Source: Janibacter melonis (GTDB lineage: Bacteria > Actinomycetota > Actinomycetes > Actinomycetales > Dermatophilaceae). Taken from it: a DNA stretch of 64,000 bases. The notes under the pieces are model-generated. The model was not told the DNA's origin and did no database searches. It saw nothing but the letters and a program-made list of their open reading frames with translations. The stretch's first letter is position 1. Every line of letters starts with the position of its first letter. Made by a program: the position numbers and the translations under genes. Below are positions 55,329 through 62,996 of this stretch, in pieces. The DNA lies in the NCBI RefSeq assembly GCF_020567375.1, contig NZ_JAJBZM010000002.1, positions 1,117,989-1,181,988 of the forward strand. Direction: 5' to 3'.

Positions 55329-55550
55329 CTGGTCGAGGTGCGAAGGGCGCCCCGCGCCCGAGCCTCGAGACCACCCCCTGTCGCTGGTCGAGGTGCGAAG
55401 GGCGCCCCGCGCCCGAGCCCACCACCCCGAGACGTTGGCAGCAGCCCTGGTTGCAACCCACGCGCCCGTCAAGATCTCGGGCGAAGGGGGAAGCCTCCTG
55501 TTGCTGGTCGAGGCGCGACGGGCGCCCCGCGCCCGAGCCTCGAGACCACC
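55329..55550. repeat. REP-like palindromic repeat cluster 3
   Basis: Three tandem direct copies start at about 55329, 55384 and 55504. The units are GCTGGTCGAGGTGCGAAGGG ... GAGCCTCGAGACCACC; the middle one lacks its last arm, and the third has small changes. A short non-repeat segment at 55425-55500 separates the last two. They lie between the TetR regulator and the M56 protease gene. Confidence 0.8.
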
Positions 55551-55560
55551 ACCCCGACGC

Positions 55561-56409
55561 TCAGAGCGTCGTGGCGAGCACCACCAGCGGCAGCAGGTAC
55601 ACGAGCGTGACCAGCGCGTAGACCCCGGCGGCGTGCCACTGCGGGGCCGGGTCGTCAGCGAGCAGCTCCATCCGGGCCTGCACGAGCCCGTGCTCGGCGA
55701 CCCCGAGCATCGCCTCGGGGGTGCGCGACCCGGCGAGGCGCACGAGCGCCCGGGCGAGCGGCAGGTCGCCGACGTGCTGCCGGGCGGCGCGGTCGGCGAG
55801 CACCTCGACGAGGAGCCGCACCTCGGTGAGCGCGCGGCTCGAGCGCAGCCACCGAGGGGCCGTGCTGTGGGTGACGGTGAAGTACTCCAGCAGCAGGTCG
55901 TGCCGCTCGGCGAGGTGCGCCCGCTCGTGCGCGAGCACCGCCTCGAGCTCGTCCTGCGGCAGCTCGCGCAGGGTCGCGCTCGACAGCACGACGCGGCGGT
56001 GCCGGCCGGGCACGCAGTAGGCCGTCGGCGTGTGGTGCTCGACGACCGTCACCCTGCGGTCGAGCTCGTCGCCGACGAGGTCGAGCAGGTCCTCGTGCCG
56101 GCGGCGCGCGGCCCGCAGCGTGGTCCCGACGACATGCCCGTTGACGAGCAGCATGCTCAGGGTCAGCGCGCTCGCGACGAGCGCCAGCAGGGCGGCCGCC
56201 GTGTCGAGCCCGTGCCGGGTGAGCGGCCAGAGCGTGACCGCCGCGATCGGTCCCGCGGCGACGACGCAGATGATGCCGGCGAGCGCGGTGGCCTGCCACA
56301 GCATGAGGGCCGGCCGGGGCGAGCGGCGCAGCCCGGGGTGGGCGCTGAGCACCCGGGGGGCGGCGGTGACGAGCAGCACCCCCAGCGCGACGAGCAGGAT
56401 CGCGGTCAT
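55561..56409 (-). CDS. M56-family membrane metallopeptidase (BlaR1-like, no sensor domain)
   Basis: 282 aa. Hydrophobic N-terminal segments, then the zinc-protease HExxH as AHERAHL and a further region RALTEVRLLVEVLADRAARQHVG with the third ligand likely in EVLAD. BlaR1 proteins are longer (about 600 aa) with an extracellular penicillin-binding sensor; that part is absent, so the signal is unknown. It is coupled to BlaI by ATGA and would be the protease that removes BlaI. Confidence 0.85.
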   Translation of the reverse strand: MTAILLVALGVLLVTAAPRVLSAHPGLRRSPRPALMLWQATALAGIICVVAAGPIAAVTLWPLTRHGLDTAAALLALVASALTLSMLLVNGHVVGTTLRAARRRHEDLLDLVGDELDRRVTVVEHHTPTAYCVPGRHRRVVLSSATLRELPQDELEAVLAHERAHLAERHDLLLEYFTVTHSTAPRWLRSSRALTEVRLLVEVLADRAARQHVGDLPLARALVRLAGSRTPEAMLGVAEHGLVQARMELLADDPAPQWHAAGVYALVTLVYLLPLVVLATTL

Positions 56410-56816
56410 CGCCCTCGTCGAGGCCCCTTCGTCGCTCGCTCCTCGACGGCGTCGAGCGCGGCCCGCAGGCTCGCGAGCTCACCCGGCGAGGCCTCCTCGA
56501 TGAAGTGCAGGATCGCGGTCGTCCGCTCCTCGTGGGGCAACCCGTCGAGAGGTCCGCGCATCGCGTCGGCGGTCATCTGCTCACGGCTCGAGGCCGCGCG
56601 GTAGCGCCAGGCGCGACCGTCCTGCTCGCGCTCGAGCGCCCCCTTCTCGGTGAGCCGGGTGAGCACCGTCATCACGGTCGTGTACGCGAGGGTCTTGCCG
56701 GTCTCGACCCGGTCGAGGACCTCGCGCACGGTGAGCCCGTGCTCCCCGTCGTGCGCCCAGAGGACATCCATGACCGATCGCTCCAGCGATCCCAACGAGC
56801 TGCGCGAGCTAGGCAT
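56406..56816 (-). CDS. BlaI/MecI/CopY-family repressor
   Basis: 136 aa. Winged-helix domain SLERSVMDVLWAHDGEHGLTVREV, then TTVMTVLTRLTEKGALEREQDGRAWRYRA, followed by a dimerisation tail. Its ATG lies 8 nt inside the 3' end of cydC, with GAAGGTGG in the cydC sequence as ribosome site. With the M56 protease it forms the usual BlaI/BlaR pair. Inverted repeats on the cydA promoter suggest it represses the cyd operon in which it sits. Confidence 0.88.
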   Translation of the reverse strand: MPSSRSSLGSLERSVMDVLWAHDGEHGLTVREVLDRVETGKTLAYTTVMTVLTRLTEKGALEREQDGRAWRYRAASSREQMTADAMRGPLDGLPHEERTTAILHFIEEASPGELASLRAALDAVEERATKGPRRGR

Positions 56817-58503
56817 GTGCAGCCACCTTCTCTCTCGTCGTGGGGCGGTCGAGCTCGACCACCCAGCCGGCGAGGTCGACGCCGGTCCCGTGGTGCGAGA
56901 CGAGCACCACGGTACGTCCTGCGGCTGCGCTCATGAGATCGGCCAGGACCGCCCGGGCCGTGGGGTGGTCGAGGTGCGCGCCGGGCTCGTCGAGGAGCAG
57001 CACGGGCCGCTCGGAGAGCAGGGCCCGCGCGATCGCCAGGCGGGTGCGCTCGCCGCCGGAGATCCCGTGCCCGGAGGTGCCGAGTCGGGTGTCGAGCCCG
57101 TCGGTCAGGCCGGCGACCCAGTCGCCGAGACCGGCGGAGCGAAGGGCGAGGAGCAGCTGCTCGTCCTCGGGAGCGGGCTCGTCGGGGCGGCGGGCCAGCC
57201 GCAGGTTCTCGCGCAGCGTCGTCGCGAAGACGTGGGGCTCGTCGTCGACGACCGCGACGAGCGAGCGCACGGCGGCCGCCGGCAGCTCGGCGACGTCGCG
57301 GCCGTCGACGAGGTAGCGCCCTCGCACCGGGTCGAGGTGCCGGGCGAGGACGGCGAGGAGCGTGGACTTGCCGCTGCCGTTGGCGCCGACGAGGGCGACG
57401 TGCTCGCCGGGCTCGATGACGAGGTCGACCGGTCCGAGGTGGGTCTGACCCGCTGTCCACGACGCGGTGACGCCGCGCAGCTCGAGACGGGGTGCACGTC
57501 GTGCGCCGGCGAGGACGTCGCCCGCGGCGGCATAGGCGGCATCGGCGTCGCGCACGGCGGGGGCCTGGTCGAGCACCGCGTCGAGCCGGCGCTCGGCGGC
57601 GCGCGAGCGGGCCAGTGCGCGGACGGCGTCCGCGAGCACGCCGAGCGCCTCGCCCGTCGCGACGGGGGTGAGCACGAGCAGCGCCTGCACGGGCGGGGGG
57701 ACGTCGCTCGCCGCGGCGACGAGCGCGCAGCCCACGGTCCCCGCGGCCGTGACGAGCAGGACGGCTCCCGTGACGAGACCGCGCCCTCGCGCCTGGCGCA
57801 CGACGACCCGTCGCAGGGTGCCGTGCGCGTCGCGCAGCCAGTGCGCGGCGGTCCGCTCCCCACCGACGGCGCGCAGCTCGTCCGCGTGCCGGGTCGCGAG
57901 GTGCGCGACCCGAGCCACCTCGGCGCGGGCCTGCAGCACCTCGTCCTGCGAGGCGGCCTCGAGGCGGTGCCCGAGGGGCACGAGGGCGGCGCACGCGAGC
58001 AGCATGGCGACGAGGACGAGCCCTGCGGCCGGCTCCAGCGCGGCAGTGAGCACGCTCGCGAGCATGCCCGCGGCCAATGCCCCGAGCAGCGGCACGGTGA
58101 CCCGGACCGGGGCTTCCGTGACGTCGGTGAGGTCGTCGACGACCCCGGTGAGCAGGTCGGCCCGCCCTCGGCGACCGAGCCGGGCGGGGGTGAGCGGCAC
58201 GAGCCGCGCGTACGTCTCGGCGCGTCGGCGGGCGAGGTCCGCGAGGGCGGCGTCGTGGCTGCGCAGCCGCTCGAGGTAGCGGAAGACCGGCCGCCCCAGC
58301 CCGAAGGTGCGCACTGCGACCACAGCGGTGAGCAGGAGCATGATCTGCGGCCGCTCGTCCGCCCGGACGACGAGCCAGCCCGACGTCGCGGTGAGGGCTA
58401 CCCCGCAGGCGGAGGCCGCGCCGCCGAGCAGGCCCGCGACGACGAGTCGCCGGTCGACACGGACGATGTGGTTGATGCGGTTGGTGCGGATGATGCCGCT
58501 CAC
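56809..58503 (-). CDS. cydC: Thiol reductant ABC exporter subunit CydC
   Basis: 564 aa from a GTG overlapping the cydD stop (GTGA). Six-helix membrane domain then an ABC ATPase: Walker A GANGSGKST, signature ISGGERTR, Walker B VLLLDEPGAHLD and H-loop VLVSHH. With CydD it exports glutathione/cysteine-type thiols needed for cytochrome bd assembly. Overlaps blaI by 8 nt. Confidence 0.93.
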   Translation of the reverse strand: MSGIIRTNRINHIVRVDRRLVVAGLLGGAASACGVALTATSGWLVVRADERPQIMLLLTAVVAVRTFGLGRPVFRYLERLRSHDAALADLARRRAETYARLVPLTPARLGRRGRADLLTGVVDDLTDVTEAPVRVTVPLLGALAAGMLASVLTAALEPAAGLVLVAMLLACAALVPLGHRLEAASQDEVLQARAEVARVAHLATRHADELRAVGGERTAAHWLRDAHGTLRRVVVRQARGRGLVTGAVLLVTAAGTVGCALVAAASDVPPPVQALLVLTPVATGEALGVLADAVRALARSRAAERRLDAVLDQAPAVRDADAAYAAAGDVLAGARRAPRLELRGVTASWTAGQTHLGPVDLVIEPGEHVALVGANGSGKSTLLAVLARHLDPVRGRYLVDGRDVAELPAAAVRSLVAVVDDEPHVFATTLRENLRLARRPDEPAPEDEQLLLALRSAGLGDWVAGLTDGLDTRLGTSGHGISGGERTRLAIARALLSERPVLLLDEPGAHLDHPTARAVLADLMSAAAGRTVVLVSHHGTGVDLAGWVVELDRPTTREKVAAHA

Positions 58504-60158
58504 GCGAGCGCACCCCCCTTCGCCGAGGTATGGGCATCTGTCTCCCGGGGCCCCTCCTGGAGCTCCGATTGCCATACCTCGGCGGGAGGGCGAAGGGGGG
58601 AGAGCTCGACGTGGTGGTCGGCGAGGGCCAGCAGCTCGGGTCGGTGGGTCACGGCGACGACGGTGCGCTCCTGCGCGAGGACGGTGATCGCGGCGTGCAC
58701 CGCGGCGGTCGCCTCGTCGTCGAGGTGGGCGGTCGGCTCGTCGAGCAGGACGACGCCGGCGGGGGAGAGCATCGCCCGGGCGAGGACGAGCCGGGCCCGC
58801 TGGCCCGCCGACAGCCCGAAGCCGTCGTCGCCCACGGGGGTGTCGAGCCCGTCGGGCAGCGCGGCCACGACACCCTCCATCCCGACGGCCCGCAGCGCCG
58901 CCCATGCCTCGGCGTCGCTCGCGTCGCTGCCGAGCACGAGGTTGCCGCGCACCGTCGGGGCCGCGAAGAACGGCCGCTGGGTGACGAGGTGGGCCGAGGG
59001 CGCGTCCACGGAGCCCGATGTCGGGGTGCGCAGCCCGGCGAGCAGCTCGAGCAGGGTCGTCTTGCCCGTGCCCGACGGGCCGGTGACGACCGTGAGGCCG
59101 CGGCGCGCGTCGAGATCCAGGCCCCGCAGCACGTCGCGCTCGCTGCCGGGGTAGCGGTAGCCGAGCCCACGGGCCCGTATGTCGCCCCCGGTCGTGAGCG
59201 CCGGCGTGGCGGTGGTGGCCGACCCGCCCTCGAGCTGGTCGACGACGTCGCGCAGCGCCTCGGCCCCGTCGGCCGCGCTGTGGTACTCCGTGCCGACGCG
59301 GCGCACCGGCCAGTACGCCTCGGGCGCGAGGAGGATCGCGAGCAGGCCGGCGGACAGCTCGATGCTGCCGTGCGTGAGCCTCAGCCCGACGAGGACGGCG
59401 ACGATCGCCACGGAGATCGTCGCGAGGAGCTCGAGCGCGGCGGAGGAGAGGAAGGCGAGCCGCAGGGTCTGCATCGTCGCCAGGCGGTGGCGCCGGCTCA
59501 CCTGCTCGATGCTCGCGACCTGGCGCTCGCCGCGTCCGTACCCCACGAGGGTCGGCAGGCCCGACATGACGTCGAGGAAGTGGCCCGACAGGTCGCTCAG
59601 GGCCCGCCACCGGCGCTGCGTGTCCTCGGCGGTCGTCATCCCGATGAGGGCGGCGAAGAGAGGGAGCAGCAGGAGCGTGAGCACGACGACGAGGGCGCTC
59701 GGCCAGTCGGTGAGGACGAGCGCGACGAGCGCCATCGGCGGCACGACCGCGGCGCTCACGAGCGTCGGCAGGTACCTCGCGACGTACGGCTCGACGCTCG
59801 CCGCCCCCTGCGCGGCGAGCGTGAGCGCGGTGCCCGAGGCCGGGCGCTGCTCGGCCGGGCGGGTCAGCCAGACCCCGACGAGCTGCTCGCGCAGCGCGGT
59901 GCTCACCGTGGCCCCGGCCCGGGCGGCGACCTGCTCGCCGACGGCGGCCAGCCCCGCGCGTGCCGCCAGGGTCATCCCCACGGCGAGGGCCGGCGCGCCG
60001 AGCGGCTGATCGCGCACGACGGCGACGACGAGCGCGGTGACCGCCCAGGCCGTCCCGATCGTCGCGAGCCCGGTGAGCACGCCGATGCCCGCGAGCAGGG
60101 CGACCGGGCCGCGTGCCCGGGGCACGAGACGCAGGAGACGGGGGTCGAAGGGGGCCAT
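58500..60158 (-). CDS. cydD: Thiol reductant ABC exporter subunit CydD
   Basis: 552 aa. N-terminal membrane helices, then Walker A GPSGTGKTT, signature LSAGQRAR, Walker B VVLLDEPTAHLD and H-loop VTHR. The normal fold ends near HHVELS; the last roughly 35 residues (58500-58610) are encoded by an inserted hairpin sequence and look unrelated to the family. Confidence 0.92.
   Translation of the reverse strand: MAPFDPRLLRLVPRARGPVALLAGIGVLTGLATIGTAWAVTALVVAVVRDQPLGAPALAVGMTLAARAGLAAVGEQVAARAGATVSTALREQLVGVWLTRPAEQRPASGTALTLAAQGAASVEPYVARYLPTLVSAAVVPPMALVALVLTDWPSALVVVLTLLLLPLFAALIGMTTAEDTQRRWRALSDLSGHFLDVMSGLPTLVGYGRGERQVASIEQVSRRHRLATMQTLRLAFLSSAALELLATISVAIVAVLVGLRLTHGSIELSAGLLAILLAPEAYWPVRRVGTEYHSAADGAEALRDVVDQLEGGSATTATPALTTGGDIRARGLGYRYPGSERDVLRGLDLDARRGLTVVTGPSGTGKTTLLELLAGLRTPTSGSVDAPSAHLVTQRPFFAAPTVRGNLVLGSDASDAEAWAALRAVGMEGVVAALPDGLDTPVGDDGFGLSAGQRARLVLARAMLSPAGVVLLDEPTAHLDDEATAAVHAAITVLAQERTVVAVTHRPELLALADHHVELSPLRPPAEVWQSELQEGPRETDAHTSAKGGALA
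58513..58600. repeat. 88-bp hairpin element inside the 3' end of cydD
   Basis: CCCCCCTTCGCCGAGGTATG at 58513 and its imperfect complement ending at 58600. The best paired arms are CGCCGAGGTATGGGCA and TGCCATACCTCGGCG (one bulge). The interior is GC-rich and can pair further. It overlaps the coding region and is flanked by the CGAAGGGG octamer in both directions. It may be a mobile palindrome that became coding, or a transcription attenuator between cydD and cydC. Confidence 0.6.
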
Positions 60159-60165
60159 CGTCGCC

Positions 60166-61230
60166 TCAGTGCACCGACGCCGCGGCGGCCGGGATGTGGT
60201 GGGTGCTGATCCGCTTGCGGAAGACCCAGTACGTCCATGCCGTGTACGCGAGGACGACGGGGGTGAAGATCAGTGCCGCCCACGTCATGATCTGCAGCGT
60301 CAGCGGCGAGCTGGCGGCTGCGTCGAGCGTCAGGGCCGGGTCGTCGCCGCGGCCGTTGATGGCGTTGGGGAAGAGCATGAGGAAGTACGTCGCGACCGTG
60401 AGCACGATCGTCGTGGTGGTCCCGACGAAGGCCCAGCCCTCCCGGCCGCGGGCGTTGGCGGCCAGGGCCGCGAGCAGCGCGACCGCGGCGACCACGGTCG
60501 TCACCCATGAGACGGTCGAGCCGCGCTCGGCGCCGAGCCAGCCGAGCAGCACGACCGCGAGCACCGCGGCGAGGACCCCGGCGCGAGCGGCGACGGCGCG
60601 GGCGCCCTCGCGCACCTCTCCCTGCGTCTTCAGCGCGAGGAAGTGCGCGCCGTGGGTGAGGCAGAGGACGGTGATGGTGATGCCGCCGAGGAGGCTGACG
60701 GGGTTGAGCAGGCTGAGGAGGGTGCCCGAGAACTCGGTGTAGGTCGTCGAGCCGGCCAGGTGGGCGGTCATCGGCAGGCCGTGGACGAGGTTCGTCAGGC
60801 CGGTGCCCAGGAGCAGCGGCGCGGCCACCGAGCCGCCGACGATGCAGGCGTCCCACCCCCTTCGCCAGGCCTCCGAGTCCCGCTTGTGCCGGTACTCGAA
60901 GCCCATGTTGCGCACGATGAGGCCGACGAGGACGAGGAGGAGGGCGAGGTACATGCCCGAGAACATCGTCGCGTACCAGTGGGGGAAGGCTGCGAAGGTG
61001 GCGCCGCCGGCGGTGAGCAGCCACACCTCGTTGCCGTCCCAGAAGGGGCCGATCGAGGTGAGCAGGACGCGGCGGCGCTTCTCCTGCTCGGGGGCGCCCG
61101 GCGCGTCGCCGCGCGCGGTCCCGCCGAGGACGGGCACGAGCATGCCGACGCCGAAGTCGAAGCCCTCGAGGACGAAGTAGCCCGTCCACAGGACGCCGAG
61201 GAGGATGAACCAGAAGGTCGTGAGTTCCAT
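60166..61230 (-). CDS. cydB: Cytochrome bd oxidase subunit II
   Basis: 354 aa starting MELTTFWFILLGVLWTGYFV, with LEGFDFGVGMLVP, EVWLLTAGGATFAAFPHWYATM and MGFEYRHKRDSEAWRRGWD. About eight to nine helices. It pairs with CydA in a quinol oxidase that reduces oxygen to water. Located 7 nt before cydD. Confidence 0.95.
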   Translation of the reverse strand: MELTTFWFILLGVLWTGYFVLEGFDFGVGMLVPVLGGTARGDAPGAPEQEKRRRVLLTSIGPFWDGNEVWLLTAGGATFAAFPHWYATMFSGMYLALLLVLVGLIVRNMGFEYRHKRDSEAWRRGWDACIVGGSVAAPLLLGTGLTNLVHGLPMTAHLAGSTTYTEFSGTLLSLLNPVSLLGGITITVLCLTHGAHFLALKTQGEVREGARAVAARAGVLAAVLAVVLLGWLGAERGSTVSWVTTVVAAVALLAALAANARGREGWAFVGTTTTIVLTVATYFLMLFPNAINGRGDDPALTLDAAASSPLTLQIMTWAALIFTPVVLAYTAWTYWVFRKRISTHHIPAAAASVH

Positions 61231-61251
61231 GGTGAGAGTCCCTGGGTGCGA

Positions 61252-62718
61252 TCAGTAGGCGAAGGCGAGCTCGTCGTCGTCCGCGAGCTGTCGTGGCTCC
61301 TCGAAGGGCTCGGCGCCCTTCGCGATGTAGGCGAGGAGGAGCTTGACCTCGATGACGGCGAGGGCGCCGTAGAGGAGGGTGAAGACGGTCATCGAGATCC
61401 ACACGTCCGCGGTCCCGACGGAGGGCGAGACGCCCTGGGCGGTCGTCATCTCGCCGTGGACGACCCACGGCTGCCGGCCGACCTCGGTGAAGATCCAGCC
61501 GAAGCTGTGCCCGACGACGGTGGCGACCGGGGCGAGCACGAGGAGCGGCTTCCACCAGCGCTGCATCGGCACGCCGGCCGCCCGCCGACGGGTCGCGACG
61601 AGGACGAGCGCGGCGACCCCGGCGGCGAAGAGCCCGGCGCCGATCATGAGCCGGAAGTTCCAGTAGGACATGGCGATCGGCGGGATGTAGGTGTCGGCCT
61701 GGGTGAGCTCGCCGTCGTCGAAACGGGCCCGGTACTCCTGCTCGAGCTCGGTCATGCCCTGCACCTGGCCGTCCCAGCTGCCCGTGCCGAGGTAGGACAG
61801 CAGGCAGGGGATCTCGATGACGTGCTTCGGGTTCTCACCGCCGAGCCCGGCGATCGTCAGCACCGAGAAGGGGGCGCACTGACCGTCCGGCGGGGTCTCG
61901 TAGAGCGCCTCCGCGGCGGCCATCTTCATCGGCTGCACCTCGGTCATCACCTTGCCCTGGAGGTCGCCGGACACGGCGACGCCGAGACCGGCGACGAGGG
62001 TGACGACCGCGCCCAGACGGGTGGCGCGGCGCCACATCGGGATCTCGCCCGGCCCGCCGACGCCGGGCAGGGTCGAGGCCTCGCCGCGGTGCGCCTGGCG
62101 CATCTTGTGCAGCGCGACGGCCATGACGACGGCGCCGCCGACCATGTAGCTGGCCGCGATGACGTGGGGGAAGGTGACGAGCTGCACCTCGTTGGTGAGC
62201 ACCGCGACGAAGTCGGCCATCTCGGCCCGCCCGGTCTCGGGGTTGTAGCGGTAGCCCACGGGGTTCTGCATGAAGGAGTTCGCCGCGAGGATGAAGTACG
62301 CGGAGAGCAGCGTGCCGATGTGCACGAGCCAGATGCACGCGACGTGGAGGCGCTCGGGGATCTTGCCCCAGCCGAAGATCCACAGCCCGAGGAAGGTCGA
62401 CTCGAGGAAGAAGGCGAGCAGCGCCTCGAGCGCGAGCGGGGCGCCGAAGATGTCACCGACGAAGCGGCTGTAGCTGCTCCAGTTCATCCCGAACTGGAAC
62501 TCCTGGACGATGCCGGTGACGAGACCGAGCGCGAAGTTGATGGTGAAGAGCTTGCCGAAGAACTTCGCCAGCCTCATGTCGTCCTCATCGTGCCTGCGCA
62601 GCCATCGGCTGTGGAACCACGCGACGAGCGCGGAGAGACCGATGGTGATCGGCACGAAGAAGAAGTGGTAGACGGTCGTGATGGCGAACTGCCACCGCGC
62701 GAGGTCCACGGTGTCCAC
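61252..62718 (-). CDS. cydA: Cytochrome bd oxidase subunit I
   Basis: 488 aa from a GTG with AAGGGGAG upstream. It has the conserved His18 heme ligand region (VYHFFFVPITIGL), FQFGMNWSSYSRFVGDIFG, GYRYNPETGRAEMADF, the short Q-loop with LSYLGTGSWDG, and GRQPWVVHGEM. It oxidises menaquinol with high oxygen affinity. First gene of cydABDC-blaI-M56; the promoter carries BlaI-like palindromes. Confidence 0.95.
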   Translation of the reverse strand: MDTVDLARWQFAITTVYHFFFVPITIGLSALVAWFHSRWLRRHDEDDMRLAKFFGKLFTINFALGLVTGIVQEFQFGMNWSSYSRFVGDIFGAPLALEALLAFFLESTFLGLWIFGWGKIPERLHVACIWLVHIGTLLSAYFILAANSFMQNPVGYRYNPETGRAEMADFVAVLTNEVQLVTFPHVIAASYMVGGAVVMAVALHKMRQAHRGEASTLPGVGGPGEIPMWRRATRLGAVVTLVAGLGVAVSGDLQGKVMTEVQPMKMAAAEALYETPPDGQCAPFSVLTIAGLGGENPKHVIEIPCLLSYLGTGSWDGQVQGMTELEQEYRARFDDGELTQADTYIPPIAMSYWNFRLMIGAGLFAAGVAALVLVATRRRAAGVPMQRWWKPLLVLAPVATVVGHSFGWIFTEVGRQPWVVHGEMTTAQGVSPSVGTADVWISMTVFTLLYGALAVIEVKLLLAYIAKGAEPFEEPRQLADDDELAFAY

Positions 62719-62732
62719 GGGCTCCCCTTGTC

Positions 62733-62794
62733 CTACGATGGAGTAGTACTACATGTCGTCGTACACACTACGACATCGCGTAGTAGTTGCCCAA
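62733..62794 (-). promoter_or_regulatory. cydA promoter with BlaI-type palindromes
   Basis: On the minus strand a -35 TTGGGC (62794-62789) and -10 TAGTGT (62770-62765) are 18 nt apart. Three dyad sites flank or overlap them: CTACGATGGAGTAG (62733-62746), ACTACATGTCGT (62748-62759), and CTACGACATCGCGTAG (62768-62783). Known BlaI/MecI sites have the core TACA-TGTA with TACTAC-like arms, which these resemble. Together with blaI at the operon's end they suggest autoregulation. Confidence 0.65.
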
Positions 62795-62804
62795 TCGACC
62801 CGCC

Positions 62805-62848
62805 TACCACGCCGTACGTGGGGTGATCACGACCCTTACGGCGTGGTA
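62805..62848. repeat. 44-bp hairpin upstream of the cydA promoter
   Basis: TACCACGCCGTA (62805) and its exact complement TACGGCGTGGTA (ending 62848). The interior GTGGGGTGATCACGACCC can pair in part. It is similar in size to the hairpin at 14642-14687 and shares TACGGCG. It may be a terminator for the upstream MFS gene. Confidence 0.6.
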
Positions 62849-62886
62849 ACCCGCGGCGAAGGGGGAGGGGCAGCCGGGTCGGCCTG

Positions 62887-62982
62887 GTTGAGGTGCGAAG
62901 GGGGGCTGTGGTGGTCGAGGTGCGAAGCGGGCTGCGATGGTCGAGGTGCGACGCGCCCTCAGGGCGCGAGCCTCGAGACCAC
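62887..62982. repeat. REP-like palindromic repeat cluster 4
   Basis: Degenerate partial copies at 62887 and 62911 (TTGAGGTGCGAAGG, GGTCGAGGTGCGAAGCGG), and a full unit at 62938-62982 (GGTCGAGGTGCGACGCGC ... GAGCCTCGAGACCACC). It sits between the end of the MFS gene and the cyd promoter. Confidence 0.75.
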
Positions 62983-62996
62983 CACTCCCAACGCCC

